Shown here: in pieces, positions 1 through 14,499 of the stretch | How the letters are laid out: each line of letters begins with the position of its first letter | Position numbering within the stretch: position 1 is the stretch's first letter | Notes under the pieces: model-generated | Databases searched by the model: none | Seen by the model: the letters and a program-made list of their open reading frames with translations, nothing else | What the model was told of the DNA's origin: nothing | Made by a program: the position numbers and the translations under genes | Assembly: GCA_028285145.1 (NCBI GenBank) | Contig: JANQQC010000031.1 | Span: 1 to 60,021, forward strand | From: Hyphomonadaceae bacterium | Lineage (GTDB): Bacteria > Pseudomonadota > Alphaproteobacteria > Caulobacterales > Hyphomonadaceae | Direction of reading: 5' to 3' | Length of the DNA stretch: 60,021 bases

Positions 1-778
1 CGCGGGGATTGGTCATCAACTCGCGCCACGCCTGACGGAAGGCAGGCCGCGGTGTGTATTCATCGATTACGGCCTGGTCTCGGCCTTCCTGCTTCCAGAG
101 TGCCACGAGGTTGAAGAGCATCGCGGCGACCGCTGCGCCCTGAATGACCCGGATCAGTTTGATTTGCGTGAAGTCTGCGAGCAGTGCTCCGAATATGAAA
201 GCGCTCGCGCCCATGCCGACAAGCAGCATCACGTAAAGCAGCGCCACGACACGTGGACGGGCTTCTTCCGGTGCGATGTCTGTTGCCAGAGCGAGGCCGG
301 CTGTTTGTGTGGTGTGGAGACCAGCGCCCACGAGCAGGAAGGCGAGGGCAGCACCGGCCTGACCGATCCATGCAGGCCCGGTCGTGTCGCCAGACAGGAT
401 GAGCAGCGCGAACGGCATGATGGCGAGACCGCCAAACATCAGCATTGAGCCGTACCAGATGTAAGGTCCGCGTCGCCATCCAAGGGCGGAGCGGTGCGTG
501 TCGGACTTGTGCCCGATCAGAGCGCGGAACGGCGCGAAAACAAGGGGCAGGGAAATCATCAGCGCCACGAGCCAGGATGGCACTGCGAGTTCAACGATCA
601 TTACCCTGTTGATGGTGCCGGTGAGCAGGGCAAGCGCCATGCCGGCAGAGACCTGAAACAGGGACAGGCGCAGCAAACGGCTCAGCGGAAGTTGATCGCT
701 GGCGGCGTCGGCGAACGGCAGAAACGACCTGCTGACGCCCTGCCATGCCGATGCGAAAGTCCGCCGCTGCTCTGTCAC
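1..778 (-). CDS. lhaA: LhaA/PucC-family light-harvesting assembly protein (3' end cut by window)
   Basis: Membrane protein of the PucC/LhaA branch of the major facilitator superfamily, which assists assembly of the LH1 antenna and possibly pigment delivery. About 259 residues are visible; the family is about 470, so the C-terminal half lies beyond the left edge. After a short polar N-terminus come several hydrophobic helices, with family-like stretches such as LTGTINRVMIVELAVP and FRALIGHKSDTHRS (the loop after the second helix). The start is GTG at 778, overlapping the bchM stop as GTGA, so translation is probably coupled. It is the last visible gene of the bchFNBHLM operon. A second family member lies at 13135-14487. 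The identification rests on translated sequence and on the usual bchM-lhaA order. Confidence 0.9.
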   Translation of the reverse strand, partial: MTEQRRTFASAWQGVSRSFLPFADAASDQLPLSRLLRLSLFQVSAGMALALLTGTINRVMIVELAVPSWLVALMISLPLVFAPFRALIGHKSDTHRSALGWRRGPYIWYGSMLMFGGLAIMPFALLILSGDTTGPAWIGQAGAALAFLLVGAGLHTTQTAGLALATDIAPEEARPRVVALLYVMLLVGMGASAFIFGALLADFTQIKLIRVIQGAAVAAMLFNLVALWKQEGRDQAVIDEYTPRPAFRQAWRELMTNPR

Positions 779-1473
779 TTTGTGATCTCCAGCGCATGAG
801 AGATATAGAAGCCCGTCGTAATCCGCTGAGACCGGCCGATCTGACAGTTTGAAAGCCCGCGGGCCGTTTCAAGGTCAGCCCTCAGCGCCGCTTCGGGATG
901 AGGTTGAATAGCGGGCGACCGGTCGCTCCTGGGGAATAGCTTGCCGACCGTGTGCATGATCGCGAGCGCGGGTGTGCGCGGCGCGAACGTAAAGAGCAAA
1001 GACTGTCGGGCCAGCGCGGCCAGTTTTTCGATCCCTGAGACCAGGTCCGTCCGGTTGTAGTGGATGACAGAATCCATGGCGACGACATGATCGAACTCAC
1101 CAAGTTCCGGTGAAAACATGTCTCCGACCCGAAAGTCTATCGAACCGCTCAGAGGTATTTCGCGACTGCGCGCGGCAGCGAGATCGACGAGCGTACGAGA
1201 CAAGTCAATCGCGACGACCTCAGCTCCGCGCTCGGCAGCGGCAACAGACAGTTGTCCCGCGCCACAGCCCGCATCCAGAACTCTGCAACCATTCAGGTCA
1301 TCCGGAAGCCAGCTGAGCAGTGTTTCGCGCATCGCGTCACGACCAGCCCGCACGGTCGCGCGAATGCCACTGACCGGCGCATCCGAGGTGAGTTTCGCCC
1401 ACGCCGCCGATGCTGTGCGGTCGAAGTAGGCTTCGAGCTCATCGCGGCGTTTGAGATAGGTTGCGGTCGCCAT
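775..1473 (-). CDS. bchM: Magnesium-protoporphyrin IX O-methyltransferase
   Basis: BchM transfers a methyl group from S-adenosylmethionine to the ring-C propionate of Mg-protoporphyrin IX, the step after Mg chelation. The 232-residue protein has a Rossmann-type methyltransferase core with the SAM motif VLDAGCGAGQLSVAA near residue 65, followed by an acidic strand end (VVAIDLS). Length is normal for the family. The ATG at 1473 lies one base before the bchL stop, and the stop overlaps the lhaA start. Position between bchL and lhaA is the common purple-bacterial order and supports the call. Confidence 0.95.
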   Translation of the reverse strand: MATATYLKRRDELEAYFDRTASAAWAKLTSDAPVSGIRATVRAGRDAMRETLLSWLPDDLNGCRVLDAGCGAGQLSVAAAERGAEVVAIDLSRTLVDLAAARSREIPLSGSIDFRVGDMFSPELGEFDHVVAMDSVIHYNRTDLVSGIEKLAALARQSLLFTFAPRTPALAIMHTVGKLFPRSDRSPAIQPHPEAALRADLETARGLSNCQIGRSQRITTGFYISHALEITK

Positions 1474-1474
1474 A

Positions 1475-6079
<4,605 letters not shown>

Positions 6080-6090
<11 letters not shown>

Positions 6091-7599
6091 AATGCGCCTT
6101 TGCTTCATAAAGCGTATCGACAGAAATCGTTTCCAGATGACGGTCAGCGGCGAAACGTTCGGTGTTCCGTCGCGCCTTGCCTCGAACAAAGAAGGGGATC
6201 TTCCGAAGCTCCTTTTCGGCTTCGGGGTCCCATTGAACGACGTTTGACGCTGGCTCGATGGCTTCGACTGCACCGCCGTGTCCGCCTAGATGTGAAGCAC
6301 CAGCTTCATCATGAAATTCAAAGTCATCTCTGAACATGCCAAGCAGGTGCTCTTCCAAGCCCATCACAAGCGGATGAATCCAAGTGTCGAACAGCACGTT
6401 GGACCCCTCGAACCCCATTTGTGGTGAGTAGCGCGCAGGGAAATCGTGGACGTGAGCCGGCGCGGAAATCACAGCGCACGGCACCTGAAGGCGTTTGGCG
6501 ATGTGGCGCTCCATTTGCGTGCCGAGGACGAGTTCCGGTTGAGCCTCAGCAATCGCTGCTTCGACTTCCAGATAGTCGTCGGTGATCAGGGGCTCGACGC
6601 CGTAGCGCTCTGCCGCAGCGCGAAGATCACGCGCGAACTCTCGATTGTAGCAACCGAGCCCGGCCACTTCGAAACCGATCTCTTCATCTGCGACGCGTGC
6701 CGCAGCAATGGCGTGTGTTGCATCACCGAATATGAAAACGCGCTTGCCCGTGAAGTAAGTCGAATCCACGGAGTTCGACCACCAGGGCAGGTTTGTTTGG
6801 CCAAGACCGGGATCGGGATCCACGCCTGCTAGATCGGCCACTTCGGCAATGAATTCCCGCGTTGCGCCCACGCCAATCGGTATGGTCCTGGTGAAAGGCT
6901 GCTTGAAGGTTCTTTCGAGCCAACGCGCCGCCGTCTCACCAATTTCCGGATAGAGCAGGACGTTGAAATCCGCAGCACCAATCTCAGCGACGTCAGTCGG
7001 CGAAGCGCCCATTGGTGCGATCAAATTGATGTCGATCCCCATCGACAAAAGCAAAGACCCAATTTCGCGAACATCGTCGCGATGCCTGAAGCCAAGCGCT
7101 GCTGGGCCAAGGATGTTGCAGCTCGGTCGACCGACCACATCGGATCGCCGCGTAATATCAGGTTGAGCCAGACTGCGGACAATCTGATAGAAGGTCTCTG
7201 AAGCTCCCCAGTTCTCCTTCTTGGAATAGGATGGAAGCTCCAGCGGAATTACAGGGACGGGCAGGCCGATACGTTTGGCTAGACCGCCGGGATCGTCCTG
7301 AATGAGTTCGGCGGTGCATGACGCACCAACAATCATCGCGTTGGGCTCGAAGCGTTCATAAGCTTCCCGCGCCGTCTTCTTGAAGACTTCAGCAGTATCA
7401 CCGCCAAGATCGCGGGCTTCGAACGTTGTGTATGAGACAGGCGGGCGTGCGTTGCGCCGTTCGATCATGGTGAAAAGGAGATCGGCATAGGTGTCACCCT
7501 GCGGTGCGTGCAGGACATAGTGCAGATCCTCCATCGCAGTCGCCACACGCATGGCACCAACATGTGGCGGGCCTTCATATGTCCAGACCGTGAGCTTCA

Positions 7600-7600
<1 letters not shown>
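6080..7600 (-). CDS. bchB: Light-independent protochlorophyllide reductase subunit BchB
   Basis: BchB pairs with BchN to form the NifDK-like catalytic component of dark-operative protochlorophyllide reductase. The open frame extends farther upstream, but the ATG at 7600 gives the characteristic start [15 protein letters not shown] and overlaps the bchN stop by one base (TGATG). The protein is 506 residues. Asp36 (in QGDTYAD) is present; in the Rhodobacter capsulatus enzyme this aspartate is the unusual non-cysteine ligand of the 4Fe-4S cluster. Further family blocks include [17 protein letters not shown] and the region around [16 protein letters not shown]. Operon position between bchN and bchH is standard. 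Confidence 0.97.
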
Positions 7601-9368
<1,768 letters not shown>

Positions 9369-9403
9369 CTCCGCTCGCCTACCACCCGATAACCTTAACC
9401 AAG

Positions 9404-9431
9404 ACTATCTACGCCGCGCATAAGCTGTCAA
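9404..9431 (-). promoter_or_regulatory. bchF operon promoter
   Basis: On the minus strand a perfect -35 box TTGACA (9431-9426) is followed after 16 bases by GATAGT (9409-9404), a four-of-six match to the -10 consensus. Transcription would begin near 9397, giving a leader of about 29 nt before the bchF ATG at 9368. The -35 box is the right end of the CGT-N12-ACA element at 9426-9443. Confidence 0.65.
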
Positions 9432-9443
9432 CTAAGGTTTACG
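9426..9443 (-). promoter_or_regulatory. Putative PpsR operator (CGT-N12-ACA) at bchF
   Basis: Read toward bchF the site is CGTAAACCTTAGTTGACA. It differs by one base from the TGT-N12-ACA consensus known for PpsR/CrtJ repressors. It shares its spacing, the ACA end and the TTGACA right half with sites before bchG, bchC and crtE. Assignment to PpsR is inference from that consensus and from the ppsR gene at 10729. Confidence 0.6.
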
Positions 9444-9797
9444 TCAATTTGACTTGACGATTTCGCTTTATCGGTGAAACCTGCACTCGGTCAGGTTGCC
9501 CTTTCGGAAGGGGCCTCAGTCTGGTAAGGTTAACCATGTTGGGTTGCGGAACGGCGAACAAAAACGAAAACGGTCGTCACCGCGGACAACACGTCGGCGC
9601 ATATTTAAACCGTCCCAAAATCGAAGCAAAAAGAATGACCGGCGTTGGCAGCGGCCAACGACGAGCTTCCTGTGTTTGCTTGCGCCGTCGAGAAGGACCA
9701 ATCGCCAAAATGGCGCGGCATGATCCGCTACGTAGTGAGGATTGCCGATACTAGCGAGTTGGAGTGAGGGACGCCGTCTGATCCGGGAGGAATGCAA

Positions 9798-10697
9798 ATG
9801 GCGGAACGTAGTGGGGAAAGAACCGAGACAGCCGCGGGAGCGGCATACGATCTTGGCGCGTCGACTTTTGAAGATCTCGGTCAACGCCTGAAAACAGTTT
9901 GTGATGACAGCGCTTCTGCTGACGGCCTGGTGAAAGCCATCGAGACCGAAGTGCTTCCACGTCTGATGCTCGTCCATAGAAGTGATGAGGTAACCTCGCC
10001 GGGTCGAAAACCTGACACTCGTTTTGGAACTCCCGAGCAGATTGATGATTTTGTAGATGTCCTTATCAGGGGCAGTGCTCATGCGGCGAGCGAGATCGTT
10101 GATGGATTGATTGCCACGGGTATTCCGGTTGAGGACGTTTTCCTCGGTCTGATGGCACCAACCGCAAAGCGGCTTGGAGAACTCTGGGAAGAAGACCTTT
10201 GTGATTTCGCGGACGTGACGATCGGCTTGTGCCGACTGCACGAGTTGTTACGGCATAACAGCGTTTTGGGAGATGATGTCTTCCGCGCGGGTGTCGATGC
10301 AGAGCGACCATCCATCCTTCTGGGAACGGCTTGCGGTGATCAACACGTCTTTGGATTGATGATGGTCTCAGAGTTTTTCCGGCGTGACGGTTGGATGGTC
10401 TGGACGGAGCCCGGCGCAAGCGTGCGAGAGTTGTCGCGGATTTCCTCTGATCAGTCCTTTGACTGTATCGGCCTCTCCTTGGCGACGTCGGCAAGCAAAC
10501 GAGACGTGAAGAACGAAATCGCGCGGCTTCGGTCGGCGTCTCGCAATGGCAATGTACAGGTTTTGATCGGTGGAGCGTTGCTTGGCCGAGAAGAAGACGT
10601 TCACAAGCAAGTTGGTGCAGACGGATATGCTGTAGACGCCTCAAAAGCGCCAGTATTCGCGCGAGACTTATTGGCAAAGGCGACCATAGGCTGCTAA
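9798..10697 (+). CDS. aerR: AerR/PpaA-type B12-binding antirepressor
   Basis: AerR/PpaA proteins bind cobalamin and counteract the repressor PpsR/CrtJ in response to light and oxygen. There are two in-frame ATGs, 9792 and 9798; 9798 is preferred because GGAGG at 9786-9790 sits seven bases upstream of it and only one base from the other. The 299-residue protein has a helical cap (residues about 75-155, including LGELWEEDLCDFADVTIG) and a C-terminal B12 domain with the DxHxxG motif (DQHVFG near residue 181) and a distal glycine pair (LIGGALLG near 257). It lies 31 bp upstream of ppsR on the same strand, the usual arrangement. Which of the names aerR or ppaA fits better cannot be decided from sequence. 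Confidence 0.88.
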   Translation: MAERSGERTETAAGAAYDLGASTFEDLGQRLKTVCDDSASADGLVKAIETEVLPRLMLVHRSDEVTSPGRKPDTRFGTPEQIDDFVDVLIRGSAHAASEIVDGLIATGIPVEDVFLGLMAPTAKRLGELWEEDLCDFADVTIGLCRLHELLRHNSVLGDDVFRAGVDAERPSILLGTACGDQHVFGLMMVSEFFRRDGWMVWTEPGASVRELSRISSDQSFDCIGLSLATSASKRDVKNEIARLRSASRNGNVQVLIGGALLGREEDVHKQVGADGYAVDASKAPVFARDLLAKATIGC

Positions 10698-10728
10698 AGG
10701 CCAGCTTCTTCACCGTGACGGAAATGCA

Positions 10729-12156
10729 ATGGATGCGAAAACCCCCCGAGAACTGAACGACGGATTGGGGTCCGCAAAGTTCCGTAAGCCCGCTGACTTC
10801 CTGAGTGATCTAGATCCGTCCACAACAGCGGAGATCGCTACGGCTGCAGCCGACATTGCAATCGTTATTGAAGACGGCGTGATCAAGGATGTGGCGTTGG
10901 GCGAAGAGTCGCTTGTTTCGGAAGGCTATGACAAGTCGTGGTGCGGCCAGTCCTGGATCGATACCGTGACGACGGAAAGTCGCTCGAAAATCGAAGAGTT
11001 GCTAACCGCTCATCATGGTGGCGAACGTTGGCGTCAGGTGAATCATCCGTCCCAGTCCGCGCTTGATGTGCCCGTCCGCTATACCGCAGTGAAACTCGGA
11101 AGCGGCGAGCGGTACATCGCGCTGGGTCGGGAACTGCGCGCGGTATCTGCCCTGCAGCAAAGACTGATTGAAGCCCATCAGGATCTGGAACGCGACTACT
11201 CCCGCATGAAGGAAGCTCAGGGCCGTTACAAGATTCTTTTCGAATCTATTTCGGAGCCGGTTCTCGTGATCAATGCTGGGGATCTGACCGTCGAGGAAGC
11301 GAATCCAGCCGCTGGCCGTCTTATGGGCGTCGACCCGAGGAAGCTCGTTGATCAGTCATTGTCTGCTCTCTTCGATCAAAGTGAAACCCACCATATCAAT
11401 GCTTTTGTCGCAGACTGTATGCGCGGCGGCACAGCAGGGCTAAGCAAGCTCGAGCTGCCCGGTGGCGTGCAGGTCAGTATGAGCGCGTCCGCTTTCAGAG
11501 AAGATCGCGCCACGCGCCTAATTGTCCAACTAACATCAGGGCAGCCCCGTTCCGCACATTCCAGCGCTCAGCAGTCTTTGCTTTCTGCGTTGCATGGCCT
11601 GCCTGATGGTCTTGTGATTGCGGATAATGATCAGAGGATTGTTGCAACGAACGCATCTTTTGCGCGGCTTGCGAAGATCTCGGGCGATGCTGAAGCAACA
11701 GGCGGTCGGCTCGAAGATTTTCTTGGCCGGTCCCCGACAGATTTGAACGTACTTTTCTCAACTCTCCGCAAGCATGGCGTTATCCGGAATTTCGCGACGG
11801 TGATACGCGACCGATTCGGCGATGAAGAAGCTGTTGAGGTTTCAGCGGTGGTGGCCCCCACTGGCGATGACGATGTCTACGCATTCTCCGTCCGAAGTGT
11901 GGCCCGCCGCCTTCCATCCAGCGTGGGACTGGACGAACAACTCCCAAGCAGTGCTGCGCAGTTTACGGAGCTTGTCGGGCGCGTGCCGCTTAAGGACATC
12001 GTCAAGGAGTCGACAGTACTGATTGAGCGCCTTTGCATCGAGGCGGCCCTTGAGATTACCGACAATAATCGAGCTTCCGCGGCAGAGATGCTGGGCCTGA
12101 GCCGCCAGGGACTTTACTCCAAGTTGAAGCGTGCAGGGCTAGGCAGCGAAGACTAG
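10729..12156 (+). CDS. ppsR: Transcriptional repressor PpsR/CrtJ
   Basis: PpsR/CrtJ represses bacteriochlorophyll, carotenoid and antenna genes under aerobic conditions. The 475-residue protein shows the expected layout: an N-terminal PAS-like region, a coiled linker (about residues 138-165, LQQRLIEAHQDLERDYSRMK), PAS domains near 166-270 and 285-385, and a C-terminal Fis-type helix-turn-helix (ITDNNRASAAEMLGLSRQGL). Cys436 lies just before the helix-turn-helix (IERLCIEAALE), matching the position of the redox-active Cys420 of Rhodobacter CrtJ. Two other cysteines are Cys72 and Cys230. Its likely operators are the CGT-N12-ACA elements, one lying 21 bp after its own stop codon. Confidence 0.93.
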   Translation: MDAKTPRELNDGLGSAKFRKPADFLSDLDPSTTAEIATAAADIAIVIEDGVIKDVALGEESLVSEGYDKSWCGQSWIDTVTTESRSKIEELLTAHHGGERWRQVNHPSQSALDVPVRYTAVKLGSGERYIALGRELRAVSALQQRLIEAHQDLERDYSRMKEAQGRYKILFESISEPVLVINAGDLTVEEANPAAGRLMGVDPRKLVDQSLSALFDQSETHHINAFVADCMRGGTAGLSKLELPGGVQVSMSASAFREDRATRLIVQLTSGQPRSAHSSAQQSLLSALHGLPDGLVIADNDQRIVATNASFARLAKISGDAEATGGRLEDFLGRSPTDLNVLFSTLRKHGVIRNFATVIRDRFGDEEAVEVSAVVAPTGDDDVYAFSVRSVARRLPSSVGLDEQLPSSAAQFTELVGRVPLKDIVKESTVLIERLCIEAALEITDNNRASAAEMLGLSRQGLYSKLKRAGLGSED

Positions 12157-12176
12157 TCTTTTTCGATGAAATGAAG

Positions 12177-12194
12177 CGTCTATTTGAATTGACA
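12177..12194 (+). promoter_or_regulatory. Putative PpsR operator (CGT-N12-ACA) at bchG
   Basis: The site reads CGTCTATTTGAATTGACA toward bchG. As at bchF, bchC and crtE, the right end supplies the TTGACA -35 box. It begins 21 bp after the ppsR stop codon. Confidence 0.6.
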
Positions 12195-12217
12195 CTGCAG
12201 AGTGTCACTCATACGCT
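12189..12217 (+). promoter_or_regulatory. bchG promoter, predicted leaderless
   Basis: A perfect -35 TTGACA (12189-12194) is followed after 17 bases by TACGCT (12212-12217), a four-of-six -10 match. The expected start of transcription, seven bases beyond the -10 box, is 12224, which is exactly the G of the bchG GTG start codon. No Shine-Dalgarno sequence precedes that codon. Confidence 0.6.
12190..12207. repeat. Perfect inverted repeat in the bchG promoter
   Basis: The sequence TGACACT-GCAG-AGTGTCA has seven-base arms around a four-base centre and covers the end of the -35 box and the first half of the promoter spacer. A further TGTCA half-site lies at 12225-12229, over the start codon, about two helical turns from the second arm. 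It looks like a protein-binding site, but in the opposite half-site orientation to the CGT-N12-ACA elements. Confidence 0.6.
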
Positions 12218-12223
12218 TTTCAT

Positions 12224-13144
12224 GTGTCAAACGCTGAACTCCCACTAGCTTCACGCTCCCATCCGGGATGGCGAGACATCTTGGAGTTGTCGAAGCCCGT
12301 GACATGGTTTGCTGCCATGTGGGCCTTTGGCTGCGGCGCGATTTCCGCGGGTCAACCACTTGGTGATCGATGGCTGTACGTGGTTGGCGGTGTTCTGCTT
12401 GCAGGACCCATGGTCTGTGCCGCCAGTCAGGCGGTCAACGACTGGTACGATCGCCACGTCGATGCGATCAATGAGCCAGACCGGCCAATACCGTCTGGGC
12501 GTATTCCGGGGCGGTGGGGCTTTTATCTGGGTCTCTTCTGGTCAGCGATGTCTCTTCTGCTCGGGGCGGCCCTTGGTTTCTGGGCGTTTTTGGGAGCTGT
12601 GGTTGCCGTTACGCTGGGCTGGATTTACAGCGCGCCGCCACTCCGTTTGAAAGCAGATGGCTGGGCTGGTCCAGCGGCGTGCGCCTTTGCCTATGAGGGT
12701 GTCGCGTGGTTCACAGGCGCGGCAGTCGTTCTTGGAACGGCTCCGGGCCCGCTTGTTGTGGCTGCGGCGGCGGCCTACTCAATTGGTGCCCATGGCATCA
12801 TGACCCTGAATGACTTCAAGGCAATCGAGGGTGACCAGCGGATGGGCGTCCGGTCTCTGCCGGTACGGTTTGGAGCGAGGCGTGCGGCTCAGCTCGCCTG
12901 TGTTGTGATGACTGGAGCTCAACTTGTCGTCATTGCCGGATTGATCGCAATTGGGACGCCCATTCACGCGACAATCGTTACCTTGCTCGTTGTCGCACAA
13001 GTTGCGCTCATGCGGACGTTACTTCGGGATCCGAAGGAAAAGGCCCCTTGGTACAACGCCACTGGAACGACACTCTACGTGCTCGGCATGCTGGTTACGG
13101 CCTTTGCGTTGGGCTCGATCGGAGGAGGGCCGTCATGGTCGTAG
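12224..13144 (+). CDS. bchG: Bacteriochlorophyll synthase (geranylgeranyl/phytyl transferase) BchG
   Basis: BchG esterifies bacteriochlorophyllide a with geranylgeranyl or phytyl diphosphate in the membrane. The 306-residue UbiA-family protein has the allylic-diphosphate motif NDWYDRHVDAINEPDRPIPS near residue 70 and the second aspartate-rich region DFKAIEGDQRMGVRSLPV, with about eight hydrophobic helices. The start is GTG at 12224; it has no ribosome-binding site and coincides with the predicted transcript start, so the message may be leaderless. The 3' end overlaps the start of the next gene by 10 bp. Confidence 0.95.
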   Translation: MSNAELPLASRSHPGWRDILELSKPVTWFAAMWAFGCGAISAGQPLGDRWLYVVGGVLLAGPMVCAASQAVNDWYDRHVDAINEPDRPIPSGRIPGRWGFYLGLFWSAMSLLLGAALGFWAFLGAVVAVTLGWIYSAPPLRLKADGWAGPAACAFAYEGVAWFTGAAVVLGTAPGPLVVAAAAAYSIGAHGIMTLNDFKAIEGDQRMGVRSLPVRFGARRAAQLACVVMTGAQLVVIAGLIAIGTPIHATIVTLLVVAQVALMRTLLRDPKEKAPWYNATGTTLYVLGMLVTAFALGSIGGGPSWS

Positions 13145-14487
13145 AGACGGAGCAGCGTGGATTGGGGTGGCTGGGCATCGTTCGATTGGGGCTGGTTCAG
13201 TCAGCTCTTGGCGCGATCGTCATTCTGACAACGTCAACTTTGAACCGGGTGATGGTTGTAGAGCTTGCTCTTCCGGCCATGCTGCCGGGCGCACTCGTTG
13301 GGTGGCATTATGCTGTGCAGATGTCTCGTCCCCGCTGGGGTTACGGATCGGATGTCGGAGGCTCGCGGGTTCCCTGGATCATCGGCGGGATGATGGTTCT
13401 CGCTGCTGGGGCCGTCGGAGCGGCCGCCTCGACTGCCTTGATGGGAAGTTCCCCGCTCCTTGGCATAGCCACAGCTATCATTGCTTTCTCCGTTATTGGA
13501 GCTGGGGTCGGTGCCGCAGGAACCAATCTCCTCGCGTTGCTTGCTACGGCAACTGCGCCCTCACGAAAGGCGGCGGCGGCGGCGATTGTCTGGATCATGA
13601 TGATTTTCGGGTTCGTGTTGACGGCAAGTATTGCTGGCCAGATGCTTGAGCCGTTCTCGCTTTCGCGACTGATCGTGGTGACAACCATTGTTTCAACGGT
13701 CGCGGTGGTTGTCGCTTCGCTTGCCGTTTGGGGAATTGAGCGAACGCACGCGACGCCCACGAAAGCTGTCGTAGAAACTGACGAAGGAGGGGGCTTCAGG
13801 GAAGCCTTTCGGGAAGTTTGGGCTGAAGGGCAGGCGCGGCGTTTCACAATCTTTGTTTTCGTGTCGATGCTCGCCTACAGCGCTCAGGATCTGATCCTGG
13901 AGCCGTTTGCCGGCATCATCTACGGTTTCACCCCAGGGGAGTCGACAAGCCTCGCTGGCATACAGAATGGCGGTGTCTTGTTGGGCATGATCGCGACCGC
14001 AGTCGTTGGCACAACAATAGGAAAATCACGAGCAGGCTTCATGCGGCTCTGGACCGTTGGCGGATGCATTGCCTCCGCAATGGCGCTTGCAGCTCTCGCA
14101 GCTGCGGCGGTGGTTGGTCCGAGTTGGCCACTGGAACCAACAGTGTTCGCACTTGGTCTGGCGAACGGGGCTTTTGCGGTCGCCGCAATCGGTTCGATGA
14201 TGACACTCGCCAGCGCCGGGCGGCCAGGTCGCGAGGGGACACGCATGGGCTTGTGGGGTGCCGCACAGGCCATTGCTTTTGGCGTAGGTGGGTTCCTTGG
14301 TGCGGCGGCTCTGGACGGTGCCCGCGTTATTCTCGCGGAAGTCGGGCCGGCGTTCGCGCTCGTTTTTCCCCCCGAAGCGACGCTCTTTGTGGTCGCTGCC
14401 ATTTGCGCAACGCGGGTTGGTAAGAGCGATGCCGACGACATGAAACTACCAGCAATGCCATCAGCGGAACTTGTCGCCGCGGAATAA
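13135..14487 (+). CDS. PucC/BCH2-family MFS transporter
   Basis: This is the second PucC/LhaA family protein of the window, in the place called bch2 or ORF428 in other purple bacteria, between bchG and bchP. The ATG at 13135 is chosen over more upstream frames because GGAGG lies about six bases before it, and it overlaps bchG by only 10 bp. The 450-residue protein has about twelve hydrophobic helices with the conserved beginning LGIVRLGLVQSALGAIVILT and NRVMVVELALPAMLPG. The family is linked to antenna assembly and pigment handling, but the specific task of the bch2 member is not established. Confidence 0.88.
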   Translation: MVVETEQRGLGWLGIVRLGLVQSALGAIVILTTSTLNRVMVVELALPAMLPGALVGWHYAVQMSRPRWGYGSDVGGSRVPWIIGGMMVLAAGAVGAAASTALMGSSPLLGIATAIIAFSVIGAGVGAAGTNLLALLATATAPSRKAAAAAIVWIMMIFGFVLTASIAGQMLEPFSLSRLIVVTTIVSTVAVVVASLAVWGIERTHATPTKAVVETDEGGGFREAFREVWAEGQARRFTIFVFVSMLAYSAQDLILEPFAGIIYGFTPGESTSLAGIQNGGVLLGMIATAVVGTTIGKSRAGFMRLWTVGGCIASAMALAALAAAAVVGPSWPLEPTVFALGLANGAFAVAAIGSMMTLASAGRPGREGTRMGLWGAAQAIAFGVGGFLGAAALDGARVILAEVGPAFALVFPPEATLFVVAAICATRVGKSDADDMKLPAMPSAELVAAE

Positions 14488-14499
14488 AGGGAGCCAGTC

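Larger units (their letters stand above)
9369..9797. other. Intergenic region between divergent bchF and aerR (429 bp)
   Basis: This non-coding stretch separates bchF (leftward) from aerR (rightward). The bchF side (about 9397-9445) contains a clear promoter with an embedded CGT-N12-ACA element. The aerR side ends with a good ribosome-binding site (GGAGG at 9786-9790). Between about 9450 and 9780 I find no convincing gene on either strand; the short frames there have no family resemblance. I also find no TTGACA-type promoter or second CGT-N12-ACA copy for aerR, so how aerR is transcribed is unclear from sequence. Confidence 0.6.

Noticed and set aside
9516..10241. Minus-strand open frame of 241 residues over the bchF-aerR gap and aerR
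   Set aside because: It overlaps the well-supported aerR gene, and its translation has no family resemblance and odd composition.
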